From assembly GCA_004151065.3 (NCBI GenBank), contig NWUY0300052483.1, positions 1-25,071 on the forward strand: a DNA stretch of 25,071 bases, read 5' to 3'. Shown in pieces: positions 1 to 10,009 of the stretch; positions within the stretch are counted from its first letter, which is position 1; each line of letters begins with the position of its first letter. The position numbers and the translations under genes are program-made. The notes beneath the pieces are model-generated. The model was not told the origin of the DNA and did no database searches. It saw only the letters and a program-made list of their open reading frames with translations. The DNA is from Larix sibirica. Its lineage: Eukaryota; Streptophyta; Pinopsida; Pinales; Pinaceae.

Positions 1-633
1 ATATCTTTCGAAGTTACATTTACAACAACAATTTGCACTCCACGATGAAAAAAATCGCTAGGCCGACGGGATCCGCAGGTTAAAAGGGAAAAGCGGGGTC
101 AATTTTGCATTTTTGTTTGATCTTATTGTTGGAGGAGAGAGAAGGGCGGGAGGAGACCATCAACCACTGTGGAGGCATCCAAACACCATTTTCCATCACC
201 ATTAAGAATTTTTGTGGAGCAAGGGTTCAAGATTCAAATCATTTTCCAACCAACCAACTCAATCTTCCTCTCACTGGTATATACATTGTATCCCATTGTT
301 TCTTCTATCTTTTCCATAGATTTTTTGCATGTTTGCTTGCATTTTTTTTACATATTTCTTTGCTTGGATTTTGCTATTTTGCCAATGATTTCCATGCATA
401 TAAATATGAAAAACAGTCACAATGTAAGGGGGTTTTTCAATGGAACAACAGACTTGTTTTATTAGTTCTTTAGCCACCCTCTTCTTCTCATTTTTCGCGA
501 CTTGAAATCTAAATTTAGAGGTCTGATTTTTTAAACCAAATTAGTGCTATTTTTTTCAAAAGGGATTTAATGTATTTTTTTGTGTTTTTTGTGCCTTGGG
601 CTTGCTTTTGAGGTTGTCATTCCCTTTGCAAAA
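1..633. other. Gene-free AT-rich stretch
   Basis: I see no recognisable gene here. The overlapping open frames between 105 and 477 on both strands are low-complexity, rich in Phe, Leu and Ile because of T-rich runs, and match no family I know. Position 580 onward leads into the hAT-type fragment that starts at 634. Confidence 0.6.
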
Positions 634-1050
634 ATGCCAAAGCCTTTGGACCCATTTTAGCAGTATGGTGAACCCGAGGATGGGACAAACATGCAGAATT
701 TGAAATGCAAATTGTGTGGGCATCGCATGACAGAAGGGATTAGCAGGTTGAAATACCATCTAGCTAAACTCCCTGGGCATGATGTTGGCTACAAAGGCCA
801 GAAAGGAGGATGAGATCGCAGCAAAGAACAGAAAGGAGGATGAGATCGCAGTGACCCCAGAGATCAAGAGATCTGCACATGACTCAATCAATGAAAAGAA
901 CAGAAAGGAGGATGAGATCGCAGCAAACAGAGTTGAGCTTGCAGCGTTTGTCTTAGCAAGAAGTTTAGGGGTATCACTATCTACCAATGTCGATGCGGGT
1001 AGTGGGAGGGGCTCCACTGATTCACCTACTGGGAGGGTTAAAACCCATTG
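634..1050 (+). pseudogene. hAT-type transposase N-terminus with BED zinc finger, broken
   Basis: The frame from the ATG at 634 reads as a plant BED-type zinc finger. It has a Cys-x2-Cys pair (codons at 706 and 715), the short GIS.LKYHL-type helix, and His at 757 and 778. This layout is typical of hAT-superfamily transposases, where the finger binds transposon ends. The frame is interrupted by TAG at 658, where the family usually has Trp just before the finger. The reading then shifts by one base between about 790 and 830 and continues in the frame of the ATG at 779, through a charged VTPEIKR...KNRKEDEIAANR segment that normally follows the BED domain. No catalytic or dimerisation (hATC) region is visible, so this is a 5' fragment. 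The family call rests on motif recognition; the end coordinate is approximate. Confidence 0.6.
799..923 (+). repeat. Three copies of a 23-bp coding motif
   Basis: The same 23 bases (encoding RKEDEIA plus flanking bases) occur at 799-821, 829-851 and 901-923, inside the hAT-type fragment. Start-to-start spacings are 30 and 72 bp, both multiples of three, so the frame is preserved between copies. The first two copies sit where family members usually run straight from the zinc finger into the VTPEIKR segment, so they look like extra insertions copied from the third. The insertion coincides with the one-base frame change relative to the zinc finger. Confidence 0.85.
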
Positions 1051-2436
1051 TCCGCACTTATTTATGATGTTTTGTTGGAACGTTCCACTCTTGGAGGGTG
1101 GTTGCATGGTTCTATGCCTTATTTTATGGAGGGCATTCACTATGGAGGACATCCAGATTCCACACTATCATCTCTTGCCATTTTTTAGGAGCGTCCACCT
1201 TCAAAGGAGTTCTACCCACGTTTTGAGGAGGTCGTTAGCATTAGAGAAGGTCTAAGGGGGTCAAACCCTAGACCTATTGTTTCATGCACCTTCATTCATG
1301 GTTATTGGACCTTTCTTGTTGGAGCGCTAGCATTTGATGAGCCTTTAGAGGCAAGGGATGGTTTTCTACTTGGTATTTGTTCCTTATTTCATAGAGGCGC
1401 CCTCCTTGAACCCTATCTCTCTTGGATATTGTACTTGTGGCCTTGACCACCTTGTTTCATGTATCTTGTTAGGGTTTGTTGGAGGATATTCATTGTTTAT
1501 TCCTCCCTAGGCTGGATCTAGGGTTTTAGCCTGGTTTATTCATATTTTATTGTAAGATAAGATGGAGCTACAACCTATATAAGTGTTGCTTCTTTCATTA
1601 TTTTGGTCATGGTTGGATTTGTGAGCCCTCTCCCTTTTAGAGCCTAATAGACATATCTTTCTTTGGTGCAAATTGAAGTATGAGGTTTTTCTTCTCCTAT
1701 CAAGTGTAAGGCTTATTCCTATTTCTTTAAACGTTGTTGATGATTTATTGAATTGATAAACTTGTTTAATTAGGACCGATTAAAAGGGTAACTTCCTCAT
1801 TCGAAGGGTTTAGTGAGAGAAGCAATTCCTACAATTCCCTTAGATGATTTATGCATGAGTATACTAGATTACTTCTTTCATCGTTTAGAGTTCTTGCTTC
1901 TTAATATTTCGTTGCATAAATCGCACCCTAACTAAGCAATGTTTTGATATGGCACCATTTTGGGCCCTCCTAACAACTTTCTATCTTTCGTTTTTTAGCA
2001 TCTTGAGCTTTTCTTGTGGCATGTGCATACAACCCTAGATCCCTTAACCATCTATGAACTAACCCTCTTGGACTAGATACCTTGACCCCATTCATCCTTT
2101 GTTGGATTGGCACTAGTCTTCTTGCTCCTTCCATCACCTTTGTTTTCCTATATTACAACAACAAAACCTTTTTGCTAAACTATCTCTTCAAAATCACCTT
2201 GATCCTTCATTGCCATAGCCTAGCAATCCTATCNTAAAGTGTAGAGAGGAAGTTATTGAGGTGACAATGGATAACCCCTCTAGGTTGCGGTTGGGCTAGC
2301 ATTGTTCTTTTTGGCTTTATTCACACATGCTAGTTTAAGTTGTAACACATTGCAACGATATGCACATTAATTCAAGGATGTTGGAAGTCAGAATCTATAT
2401 CCAAAGAAGAAGTTGTAAAGTTTTATCAAGAGATAA
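1051..2436. other. Gene-free stretch with a TATA-like site
   Basis: No coding region is supported. A TATATAA box on the plus strand at 1576-1582, in a T-rich leader-like context, resembles the promoter part of an LTR, but no paired copy is in the window and no boundaries can be set. One ambiguous base is present at 2234. Confidence 0.4.
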
Positions 2437-2919
2437 TGAAGATAGTAAAATAGACTTCGAAGACAATGGATGGATTACTCCTTGGTTGCATGTAGCTTGA
2501 CAAGCAATATAAGATTTTAATTAGTTTTGTGAATACACATTCAACCAGTGTTTACAATGAGCTTGGAAGAAGTTAGAACATGAGTTACCCTTGTCAATTT
2601 TACAACACTACAGAAAAAGTCCACAACCAACGAATGTACAAAAGACACTCGAGACAAGAAGGAAAACAATAGGATGATCATGAAGATAGTAAAATAGACT
2701 TCGAAGACAATGGAGGGATTACTCCTTGGTTGCATGTAGTTTGACAAGCAATATAAAATTTTAATTAGTTTTGTCAATACACATTCAACCAGTCTTTACA
2801 ATGAGCTTGGAAGAAGTTAGAACATATGAGTTACCCTTGCCAATTTTACAACACTACAGAAAAATTTCACAACCAACGAATGTACAAAAGACACTCGAGG
2901 AAGGAAAACAATAGGATGA
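2437..2919. repeat. Tandem duplication, unit about 244 bp
   Basis: The segment 2437-2677 is repeated at 2681-2919 with only scattered substitutions and a few small indels. Both copies begin TGAAGATAGTAAAATAGACT and end GGAAAACAATAGGATGA. Three bases separate them. The copies are about 95 percent alike by eye, which suggests a fairly recent event. Neither copy contains a supported coding region. The minus-strand frame at 2541-2777 simply spans the junction. Confidence 0.92.
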
Positions 2920-3906
2920 GTTTGACTAATAAGGGATATATACTGTAGAGAATAAAAATGAAAGCAGTGATCTTTGGGTGGAGAAAACAGAAAAAGTCGT
3001 TAGATGAAATTGTAGATATAATACGAGGCATCAAATATTTTGGAATAAAAGGTATTACCTCAATCATTAACAAAGATAAAATTTGGCAATGGAATTTCAC
3101 TTTCTACCAAATTTACAAGGGTTTCTATAGTTCAAAAGAGGAAATCAAAGCCCAAAATAAAAAATGGTTGCAATCTAGATCAATTTGCAGACAACAAGAT
3201 TATTGAATTCTGACCGCAAAACTTGTAGCACTACTTCCTGCCAATGCAACAAAGCCATGATGTATTGATTTTTGAGAAATTATATATCCAAAGTGGGAAT
3301 CTTTTGCACCTATGACCGAAGATTAAAAAAAGTAGTATATAATACATGCTAGCCCTTGCAGTATCCATAGGCTGCAAATATCCACAATTTTATATCACCG
3401 CATTTAAAAAAGGAGTTAGAATATGTTGTAGTTGAAACATGGGCTGTGAAGAGTTCAATTTAAGAAAAATGTGAATCAAAAGAGAAGTGGGAGTCTGTAT
3501 AATCTACAAGAAAAAATTCCAAGTCAATATATTTCACCGAAAGAAAGAAAGGAAGTTTTTTTTAACAAGATTGGATAGCAACTGTATTGATATATAAAAG
3601 GTTGGGACCCAACCGATCAACAAAAAGATACAATATGTCTAAAAGAGTTCAAAAAAGTTATCAAAAGTTCCAATTCCATCAAAAAGAACCCTATTGGCTG
3701 GACTTACAACTACTGTTGGCGTGGTTTCTAAATTCTTTACATCTGGAAATTCTAATGACTTGTCCACACAAAAATAAGACCTGACAAAACATAAAAAACC
3801 TAAGCTAATTAGGTGAATGTATGGACTTCTTTCATGTCTTCTTCTCTACCTTCCTGCATTCCAAGGGCTGGTTGCATTACTGCTTCCTCTGCATATCCCT
3901 AGGAGC
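2920..3906. other. No recognised gene; one small lysine-rich frame
   Basis: The longest frame is 2958-3206 on the plus strand (82 codons, rich in Lys and Ile). I do not recognise it, and its composition is what AT-rich non-coding DNA gives. A second short frame at 3587-3784 has no recognisable motif. Nothing else stands out. Confidence 0.4.
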
Positions 3907-4461
3907 CTATTGAACTATGATGTCTTCCATTACAGCATCCTTCACTAAGCCTATAGAGTCAAAGAGCCGACCTACCAGAGATTGTGACCTACCAACAAAA
4001 CCTAGAATAATATTGTAACACAGGTCTAGGTCTGAGGCTAGTTTTTCCAATCTCTGATTATGAGTTTCCATTTTTGTTTCAAGCTCTGCATTCTTAGCCA
4101 ATTAGGCCTCTAACTAGCAACCTAAACTCTAATTCAAATGAGATATTGCCTACTGCAAAGCATCCATCTATCTCACGAGCGACCTAAGAACTTTACACAA
4201 GTCCATAATTTCACAATGGGCACACTTCCAAAGTGACTTATCAGTCACAGTGTCGTCATACCCAACCCAACGAACAGGACAGGAGCCCAATCCCAAGTAG
4301 AAAAGACCCAATTCACACTTCAATCCACAACTGCCCAATGGACAGTGACAAAGTTCCCAATCCAGACCCAAACAGAACCATCCCACAAAGCAAATCAACC
4401 ATCCAAATTCAAACCACAAACCACCACCACCTTCAATGCTACATACATCTTCACATTCCAA
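3907..4461 (-). pseudogene. Decayed coiled-coil ORF, unrecognised
   Basis: Two minus-strand frames, 4461-4168 and 4101-3907, are in the same phase and read as one protein broken by five stops in 69 bases: TAG at 4170-4168, 4152-4150, 4131-4129 and 4116-4114, and TAA at 4104-4102. The part after the stops, and the residues between them, have heptad-like Leu/Ile spacing and many Glu, Lys and Gln (for example LETKMETHNQRLEKL), so a coiled coil is likely. Upstream is a short CAHC-containing stretch. After 3907 the frame continues past another TAG with more charged residues. I do not recognise the family. It could be a retroelement gag-like coiled coil or a host pseudogene. The region above about 4270 is low-complexity and may not be coding. 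Confidence 0.45.
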
Positions 4462-6226
4462 ATGCAGCCAAGACTATCCCAACAAGCAATGCAGTAAGTC
4501 AAAACCAACTAACGAGCCGACCCAAGTGTCCAGACAGCCAAAACCCACCACTCTGCAATCTTGATATCCCACCTACATCATATTTCCCTATTCAAGCTGA
4601 ATTAAAGCTCCCATCGCAACAATGAATGTTGAAGCATGTGGTGAGTATGGGGGAAGGAAGAGGTCTAAAGACTCAACCATCCTCGAAATTCTCCAACCGC
4701 CATTTGTCCTTGTCTCTTCCTTGCACGATGATCCTAGTGTTGTATTTCATGGTATATAATCAATCACAAGGTCACCCCCATTTTTAACCAAAGCCCCTTT
4801 ATCTCAAGTAACTGCCTTATTCACCAAAGCATTTGCATGAGAACTGCAAAAACAAAGAATATGAAGGAAGTCTATGGACTCAAAGCACGGAAAGAGCCCT
4901 TTGATTCTAGCAACAAATATGGACAGAGAGGATAAACTTCCAAGACCTGCCTTTCCAAATTGACTAATGACGAATCACCAAAGATCAAGATGATCTTAAT
5001 CCCCAAAACCCGCAAAATGATAATTCATTGATATAAGACAAGGACTTTTTTCTTGATTGTTTATTGTCGCTCTTAATCCCCACCCCTGAGTCAATTCTTG
5101 TTTTAATTCGAGGTTATATATAACCCGCCCATCCCCCTCCCTGCCGCCCCGAAGAAAGAAGGAAATGTTAATAAAGACAAGGATTATAATTTTCTTTGGC
5201 AACTTGACAAGAAGTTCGATCTACTGGCATGGAATGTTGAACGATTATACTTTTGATGTAAATTTTATCAGCTTTGAGTAACTACAATTTTCTGTAATGT
5301 TTGTGAGTAATTATAACAAAATTGCAGAATCCTTACATAAGGTGTAAAATCCAAGTGAGAGTATACATGCTCTTGTTTCATGAAGTTGAAATATAAAGAG
5401 AAAAATTAAGGGTTGCATTTCCAATTTGAAAATTCATGTATCATTTGTTGAATGCTATTGCATGCTTCAGTTATTTGTTGCCTTTTGATGCATGTCCCGT
5501 GATCTAGTGTGTGGCTGAATGCATAGATATTTGCTACTTATTATTTTGTATTCAATTCCTGAGGCCTCTAAACGAGTTGAGGGAAGCTAACAATTGAAGA
5601 GGATAACAGTTATAGAATTTTTTCCTCCAGTTTTTCTAATATGATAACATATTTTAATGCATATATCGATATCTCTTGCCAATCACACAAAAATAGGGAC
5701 CAATGTCTTCCCATACTTTTTCAATTCATATACCTCATATAACTTGTGACTATGGTAAAAAGTTGACTATATTTCACAGGCTCTGTATTACAGTGAGGCT
5801 TGCTCAAATTGGATTTTGCATAAACGCAAATGTGAACAAGCTTGGGGGCACCTGTTCCTTTATTACATAATTATAGACTCTGGATATTTTCCATAACCAG
5901 AACACTTCAATTGCAATGGATGTCTCACAAAACTCATTGGATGTCTATCATATGCAAATGATATGCATGAAGAAACAAGAAAACATTCTGATCTAAAATA
6001 CAATGAGAATGAAGTAAAAACATTCCTGTATGACAAGATAATGAACTTGGATATCTTAACCAAACAATCTTTCAACAAACCCTAACCATTAACAAGGCCT
6101 GCAACCCTAACCAAACCATGACTGTTTATTTGACTTATGGCTGACTTCTTGTGCCCGTACGCCATCAAACATTGAAAGAGTATCACATGGCCCAATACAA
6201 AGCATACATAAAAATTTAAAACACAC
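4462..6226. other. No gene recognised; would be RFC2 intron 4 sequence
   Basis: If the RFC2-type gene is intact beyond the window, this is part of its fourth intron, which starts with GTGTGT at 6226 on the minus strand. I looked on the minus strand for the next conserved block of the family (the DGDMRQ region) and did not see it. Two telomere-like AACCCTAACC stretches lie near 6079-6111. The remaining frames are short and unremarkable. Confidence 0.45.
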
Positions 6227-6422
6227 CTTTTCAGCTTCAACCACCAGCATAAGACGTCCAAGGATCTCCTGGTCTGATAACTTCGAGAAACGAACAATAG
6301 CACATCTACTCTGTATGGGCTCAATGATTTTGGCTGAAGTGTTACATGCAAGGGCAAATCTTGTTGAATTGGAGAAGATTTCCATGGTGCGCCTAAGAGC
6401 TTGTTGAGCTCCACCTGTCATG
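6227..6422 (-). CDS. RFC2-like exon 4 (sensor 1, SRC box)
   Basis: The acceptor TACAG ends at 6423. The first C completes a Ser codon, and [15 protein letters not shown] then follows, as in the family. The exon carries sensor 1 (LACNTSAKI) and the IEPIQSRC arginine finger, and ends at VVEAEK in phase 0 with donor GTGTGT at 6226. Reading through the donor would add 39 unrelated residues before a stop, so splicing is expected. Confidence 0.92.
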
Positions 6423-9400
6423 CTGTACTCATACAAATACAACACAGTATTTTTTGAAAGCAGTGGTGATGTAAGCATACTCTTGATCTAAACCAATGTT
6501 GGAAAAATTGAAGTTGGGAATAACTCAGCAAGGGTCCAAAAATTAGACATTTGAAAATACTCAGGAAAAAATCAAAATGACTTCGCAAAAAAACAGCAAG
6601 CATGAAAAAGTGTAAAACTTTCATTTTTTCAATTAGATTTGAACATAAAGTATCATAAACTAACACCACAAGATTTGTTGCCACCAATTAAATACCAAAT
6701 TTTGCCTCTTGAACAATGCTGGAACACTTTTTTCTCCCAAACAGCAAGTCAAAAATGAGCAAAAAGAGTCCCTTTTTCAGCTCTTACAACTGACCATTTT
6801 TCAGCATACTCAAAAATCACAATTTTCCACCAGCGTTTTCCCAGCATGTGTGTGACTCAGGAAAAAATTGCAAAATGGTCAATTTCTTAGTAATTTTGCA
6901 ACACTGGTCTTAACAGAGGTGTAAAGAAATCCATCGTATTCTATGATTCCCTCCTACTGAAATACTGTCACATGAAGACTTCATGGGACTTATGATACTG
7001 ACCATGATGAGGCAAGACATTTTTACCATAGTTGGTCGTATTAGGTTTTGCTGTACAGAAATTCGGCAGTAATACAAAATTCAGTGAATTTTCCATATAG
7101 TAGCATCTCAGTATGGTCAATTAACATTTTAATGACTTTGATAATATACATCATGTCTTTGATATCCACCCACTAATAAACCCCAAAAAATGGCCATTTT
7201 TAAACCCTAAAAAAACCTATAAATAGAAACCTAATCGTCAAATTTTCAAGGAACGATTTTTTTTTAATGTGCAATCATGAGGTTGAAATTCTTCTAAAAG
7301 TTGGGAAAAAAGGCATGTTTTCATATATATGAGATGTATAGTTGCGTAGGGGAGACAAGTACAGGAGAGTCATTCTAGACCCTGAAGGAAATGAGGAAAC
7401 AGCTTCACTTGGGGATTAGGGGTTGCCACAAACAATGAGAGGTGGAGGCCCTGGCGTTGTATCAAGGATTTATTCAGCACGAAACAAAAGGAATTGGGAA
7501 GGCCACAATTGTAGGTGATTCATCAATTATCAGTCAAGCAAAGCACAGCAGTGTGAGTAGGCAGGACAACCGATTAGGTCATCTGGTCCAAATAGCAAGA
7601 GCAATGGTGAAGGACTTTGAAATCCTTGAATTATTTCAAGTCCTAAAAAAATACAACTCCAAGACAGATGCAAAAGCAAATGGAGCAGTTGGAGTGGAGG
7701 AAGGAATGCTTAGAACAAAGGGTGAAGGATTAACTTGGTCTCCTTTCCCATGACAAAATTTACCAAAGCTTGCAACCAAATGCCTCTGTAGATAAGGGAC
7801 AAGTGGCTTTGCTTGAGAAGGGTGAAAAAATGGGTAGTAACTCCTTTGAGTGCCAACATACCTTCATATTAAATGGAAGATGTGTGGAGTTATGAAATTC
7901 CCAGTAGGATGGCTCAGTGTTTGATTTGTAAATTTGTGGTATTATGCTCTGGTGAATTTGCTATTGGTTTTTTGCAAGGTGTTTGCGGATAGCAGGGTTG
8001 TGAGTCGTGACCTCTGGAGATTATTAACGTGGCCAGCACTGGAAGCCCCCTTGGCAATCTGGTGTTTTAATTTTGTTCTCTGGTGTGGTATGGTTCTACT
8101 ATCGCTGATGCTATTGCTCCAGTTTCGTTTCTCTTGGTGAGATGGATCAAATTAGGAGGGGGACCTGTAGATTGCATTTACAGACTCAACTTTGGTTGTT
8201 GGAAAACAATGGTGGGTTGCCATTGCCATTCTGATCACTGTACACTATGCAAGACCACGGACTTGCAAAGAGCTCAGTGAAGGTGTGAACGCCATGTAGT
8301 TGATACTCAGGAAGCTCTTTCTCTCTTTAGCAACTGCACATCCAGTCAAATTCAACCCTCAGAGTCTAAGGGATACAAAGAGTTCAGAGCTCCTGGCCTG
8401 CCAAAGCAAGAAAATTGAGAAGCTGGAAGCAAATTGTAATATGCTTTATGAACTGGTTCTGGGCTTGGCTAGGGTCTTACACCTTCATGGAGAACCCTCG
8501 CACTCCTTGGTCACACCTCCAGATGCATCCACTGGCTCTGAACAACCTACGGCAAAAGAGGACAAGGCTGTTCAACAAGTTCAAAGTAACATGGAAATGG
8601 ATTTGGAAATTAATCTTCAGGTTGGCATCAAACAGGAGGCCCTCAGCGGGCATGACTTTAACTAATTTCAGGTTTTTTAAATGTATTGCAAAGTTATTTT
8701 TTGCTAGCACAGTTTGTTGGGCATTATACTAGCATGCTCTATAGTTATATATCTAGTACAACCAGAATAGCTCAGCTGCTAGGCAGCAATTTTGAGATCT
8801 TGGAATTCTTTGAAGGATTGGTTTCGGACTTGATCATCTATGCTTTGTATTAACAAGCTGTATTTGAATTCGTATTCAAATTCGTATTTGTATTCGAATC
8901 TTGCTACTGGTTTTTAGTATTTTACTAAACCAGTGGCCAAAACCCCGGTAACAATAATCTGAAACCAACTAGAAAAGGCTATAACATAGGATTGAAGCTA
9001 ATAAGTGGCACGACCCCATGCCACGTGCACACAGCATTATGGTGCCTAATCAAAATACTGAGGTCATAGGTACCTAAAAAGCATTGAGTTACAGTGAAGC
9101 CCTGAGTTTCTCCATCCCCGAATCAAAAAAGCACTATGTTGTGGAATGGGGGTAATCCCAAGGTGAGATTTTATTGATCATCTTGGCCAATGAAGCCTCC
9201 TACCGTGAAAACTGAAGTATGTGTCAATGACCTCCTAAATGTGAATTGCCCAATGCACTGAAGCAGTGGCACGCACATGTACCAAATATTAATGTCCATG
9301 TAATCTGACCTAGTCTTGGTGTATACCGCACTCTGTGTATGTAAAAGAAAGAACAAACGCACTTTACTTACCTATCAGCCTCATCCAAAATTATAATCTT

Positions 9401-10009
9401 GTGCCGCCCTGGAGGAAGAGTTACTTTCTTCTGTGCAAACATTTTAATCTTGTTTCTCACAACATCGATACCCCTGCAGATAATAATGCCAGATACACCA
9501 CAACCATTATAAATTGTAGAAAGTAAGACACAGAAATACCGTCAGCCACCAAATTGTTTACTAAGTACCTGTCATCAGAGGCATTGAGTTCTATAACACC
9601 CTCTTTATAATTGCTTCCAAGCAGTTCATGAGCAAGTGCCAATATACTGGTGGTCTTCCCTGTTCCAGGAGGACCCTGACAGCCATACATAAGCCTAGTT
9701 TTATTTTCCTTTCTAATCAACATGTGAGAACATTACATATTTCCTCAAAAAACCCAATTCTGTTATGCTCCTAACAAGCATATTCTTACTGCTTCTATAC
9801 ATCAAATTTCAGATATGAAGATGGTGGTGCAGAGAGCATACAGCTAATATAAGGTTGGGCATATTGCCGTCCCTGGCAATTACTTGAAGCCTTGAAAGGG
9901 CGTCTTGATTGCCAACGATATCAGATACCTTAGAGGGCCTGTATTTTTCAACCCATGGCAGATCATAGTTGGCTGCAGATGATGAAGGGGGGGCGGATGA
10001 ACCAGCCAT
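6227..10009 (-). CDS. Replication factor C subunit 2-like, 5' part of gene (4 exons)
   Basis: This is a small subunit of the RFC clamp loader, an AAA+ ATPase complex that opens PCNA and loads it at primer-template junctions in the nucleus. The spliced reading is 10009-9842, 9675-9569, 9473-9372 and 6422-6227, 573 nt giving 191 residues with no stop. Walker A GPPGTGKT is at residues 57-64, the NASDDRG block at 87-93, Walker B ILDEAD at 120-125, sensor 1 Asn in LACNTS at 153, and the SRC arginine-finger box at 164-166. The [18 protein letters not shown] and IEPIQSRC segments match the plant RFC2 lineage (orthologous to human RFC2 and yeast Rfc4), not the RFC3, RFC4 or RFC5 types. The family is about 330-350 residues long, so a little over half is present; the collar domain is missing. 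The ATG at 10009 fits the family's short variable N-terminus. Whether the gene is intact beyond the window cannot be seen. Confidence 0.93.
6488..6914. mobile_element. MITE-like element with imperfect terminal inverted repeats
   Basis: The left end at about 6488-6510 and the right end at about 6892-6914 are imperfect inverted copies of about 20 bases with the core CCARTGTTG followed by A-rich sequence. Inside, the 14-base string ACTCAGGAAAAAAT occurs twice in direct orientation (6559-6572 and 6855-6868). There is no coding capacity. Size, ends and A/T content fit a non-autonomous DNA element. Exact ends and the target duplication (possibly TA or TTA) are uncertain. Confidence 0.45.
7202..7225 (+). 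promoter_or_regulatory. Telo-box and TATA box pair
   Basis: A telo-box AAACCCTAA at 7202-7210 is followed seven bases later by TATAAATA at 7218-7225, on the strand opposite to RFC2 and just upstream of the RNase H remnant. Telo-boxes are a known plant promoter element. There is no intact gene downstream, so this may be the relic of a mobile-element promoter or chance in AT-rich DNA. Confidence 0.3.
7357..7753 (+). pseudogene. RNase H domain of a retrotransposon, broken
   Basis: From 7442 the frame reads [17 protein letters not shown], then [16 protein letters not shown], the order of the plant LINE-type RNase H fold. This domain cuts the RNA strand of the RNA-DNA hybrid during reverse transcription. 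Three catalytic acidic positions are recognisable: Glu of EALAL, Asp of GDSS and Asp of TDAKAN. The first strand, about 7357-7440, reads only in other frames ([10 protein letters not shown], then GLGVATNNE). A base is missing near 7411 and two are extra near 7440. No reverse transcriptase precedes it, so this is a 3' scrap. It lies antisense in RFC2 intron 3. Confidence 0.7.
7754..9371. other. Remainder of intron 3, one unrecognised frame
   Basis: A plus-strand frame at 8300-8665 (starting at a non-ATG codon) encodes a mildly helical, acidic 121-residue stretch ([19 protein letters not shown]...), with no family I recognise. It may be the tail of the neighbouring retroelement. An inverted repeat ATTTGAAT/ATTCAAAT with a 4-base loop lies at 8862-8881. 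The rest shows nothing. Confidence 0.35.
9372..9473 (-). CDS. RFC2-like exon 3 (Walker B)
   Basis: The acceptor TGCAG ends at 9474. The first base completes the Arg codon and the exon continues [31 protein letters not shown]. It ends in phase 2 at a consensus donor AG then GTAAGT (9371-9366). The acidic Walker B residues are Asp122 and Glu123. Intron 2 (9568-9474) is only 95 bp, unlike the next two. Confidence 0.93.
9569..9675 (-). CDS. RFC2-like exon 2 (Walker A)
   Basis: The exon starts directly at GPPGTGKTT after the acceptor CTGTCAG (AG at 9677-9676) and continues through ELNASDD. The donor is AG then GTACTT at 9568, so the exon ends in phase 2 within the Arg codon of DDRG. The P-loop Lys is residue 63. 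Intron 1 (9841-9676) is 166 bp. Confidence 0.93.
9842..10009 (-). CDS. RFC2-like exon 1
   Basis: The exon encodes residues 1-56: a Ser/Ala/Pro-rich leader, then the RFC box I motif [10 protein letters not shown] and the DIVGN...[19 protein letters not shown] block. It ends after a complete codon (phase 0) at donor GTATGC (9841-9836). An in-frame ATG 19 codons upstream, at 10066, is less likely because the extra residues do not resemble the family. The leader before residue 18 is variable in the family. Confidence 0.9.

Larger units (their letters stand above)
6423..9371 (-). other. RFC2-like intron 3, 2949 bp, filled with repeats
   Basis: This intron is flanked by donor GTAAGT and acceptor TACAG, and it is 18 to 31 times longer than introns 1 and 2. 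It contains a MITE-like element (6488-6914), a telo-box plus TATA pair on the opposite strand (7202-7225), an antisense RNase H remnant (7357-7753) and an unrecognised plus-strand frame (8300-8665). Long introns grown by transposon insertion are well known in conifers; whether any of these inserts affects splicing cannot be seen. Confidence 0.85.

Noticed and set aside
105-477. Three overlapping frames of 68-122 codons
   Set aside because: Low-complexity translations on both strands of T-rich DNA, with no motif.
6082-6226. Continuation of the RFC2 exon 4 frame past 6227
   Set aside because: The extra residues do not match the family, and a good GT donor lies exactly where family similarity ends.
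8300-8665. Homology between this frame and the coiled-coil ORF at 3907-4101
   Set aside because: Only a loose EKL...Y...LG resemblance over about 20 residues, within chance for helical sequence.
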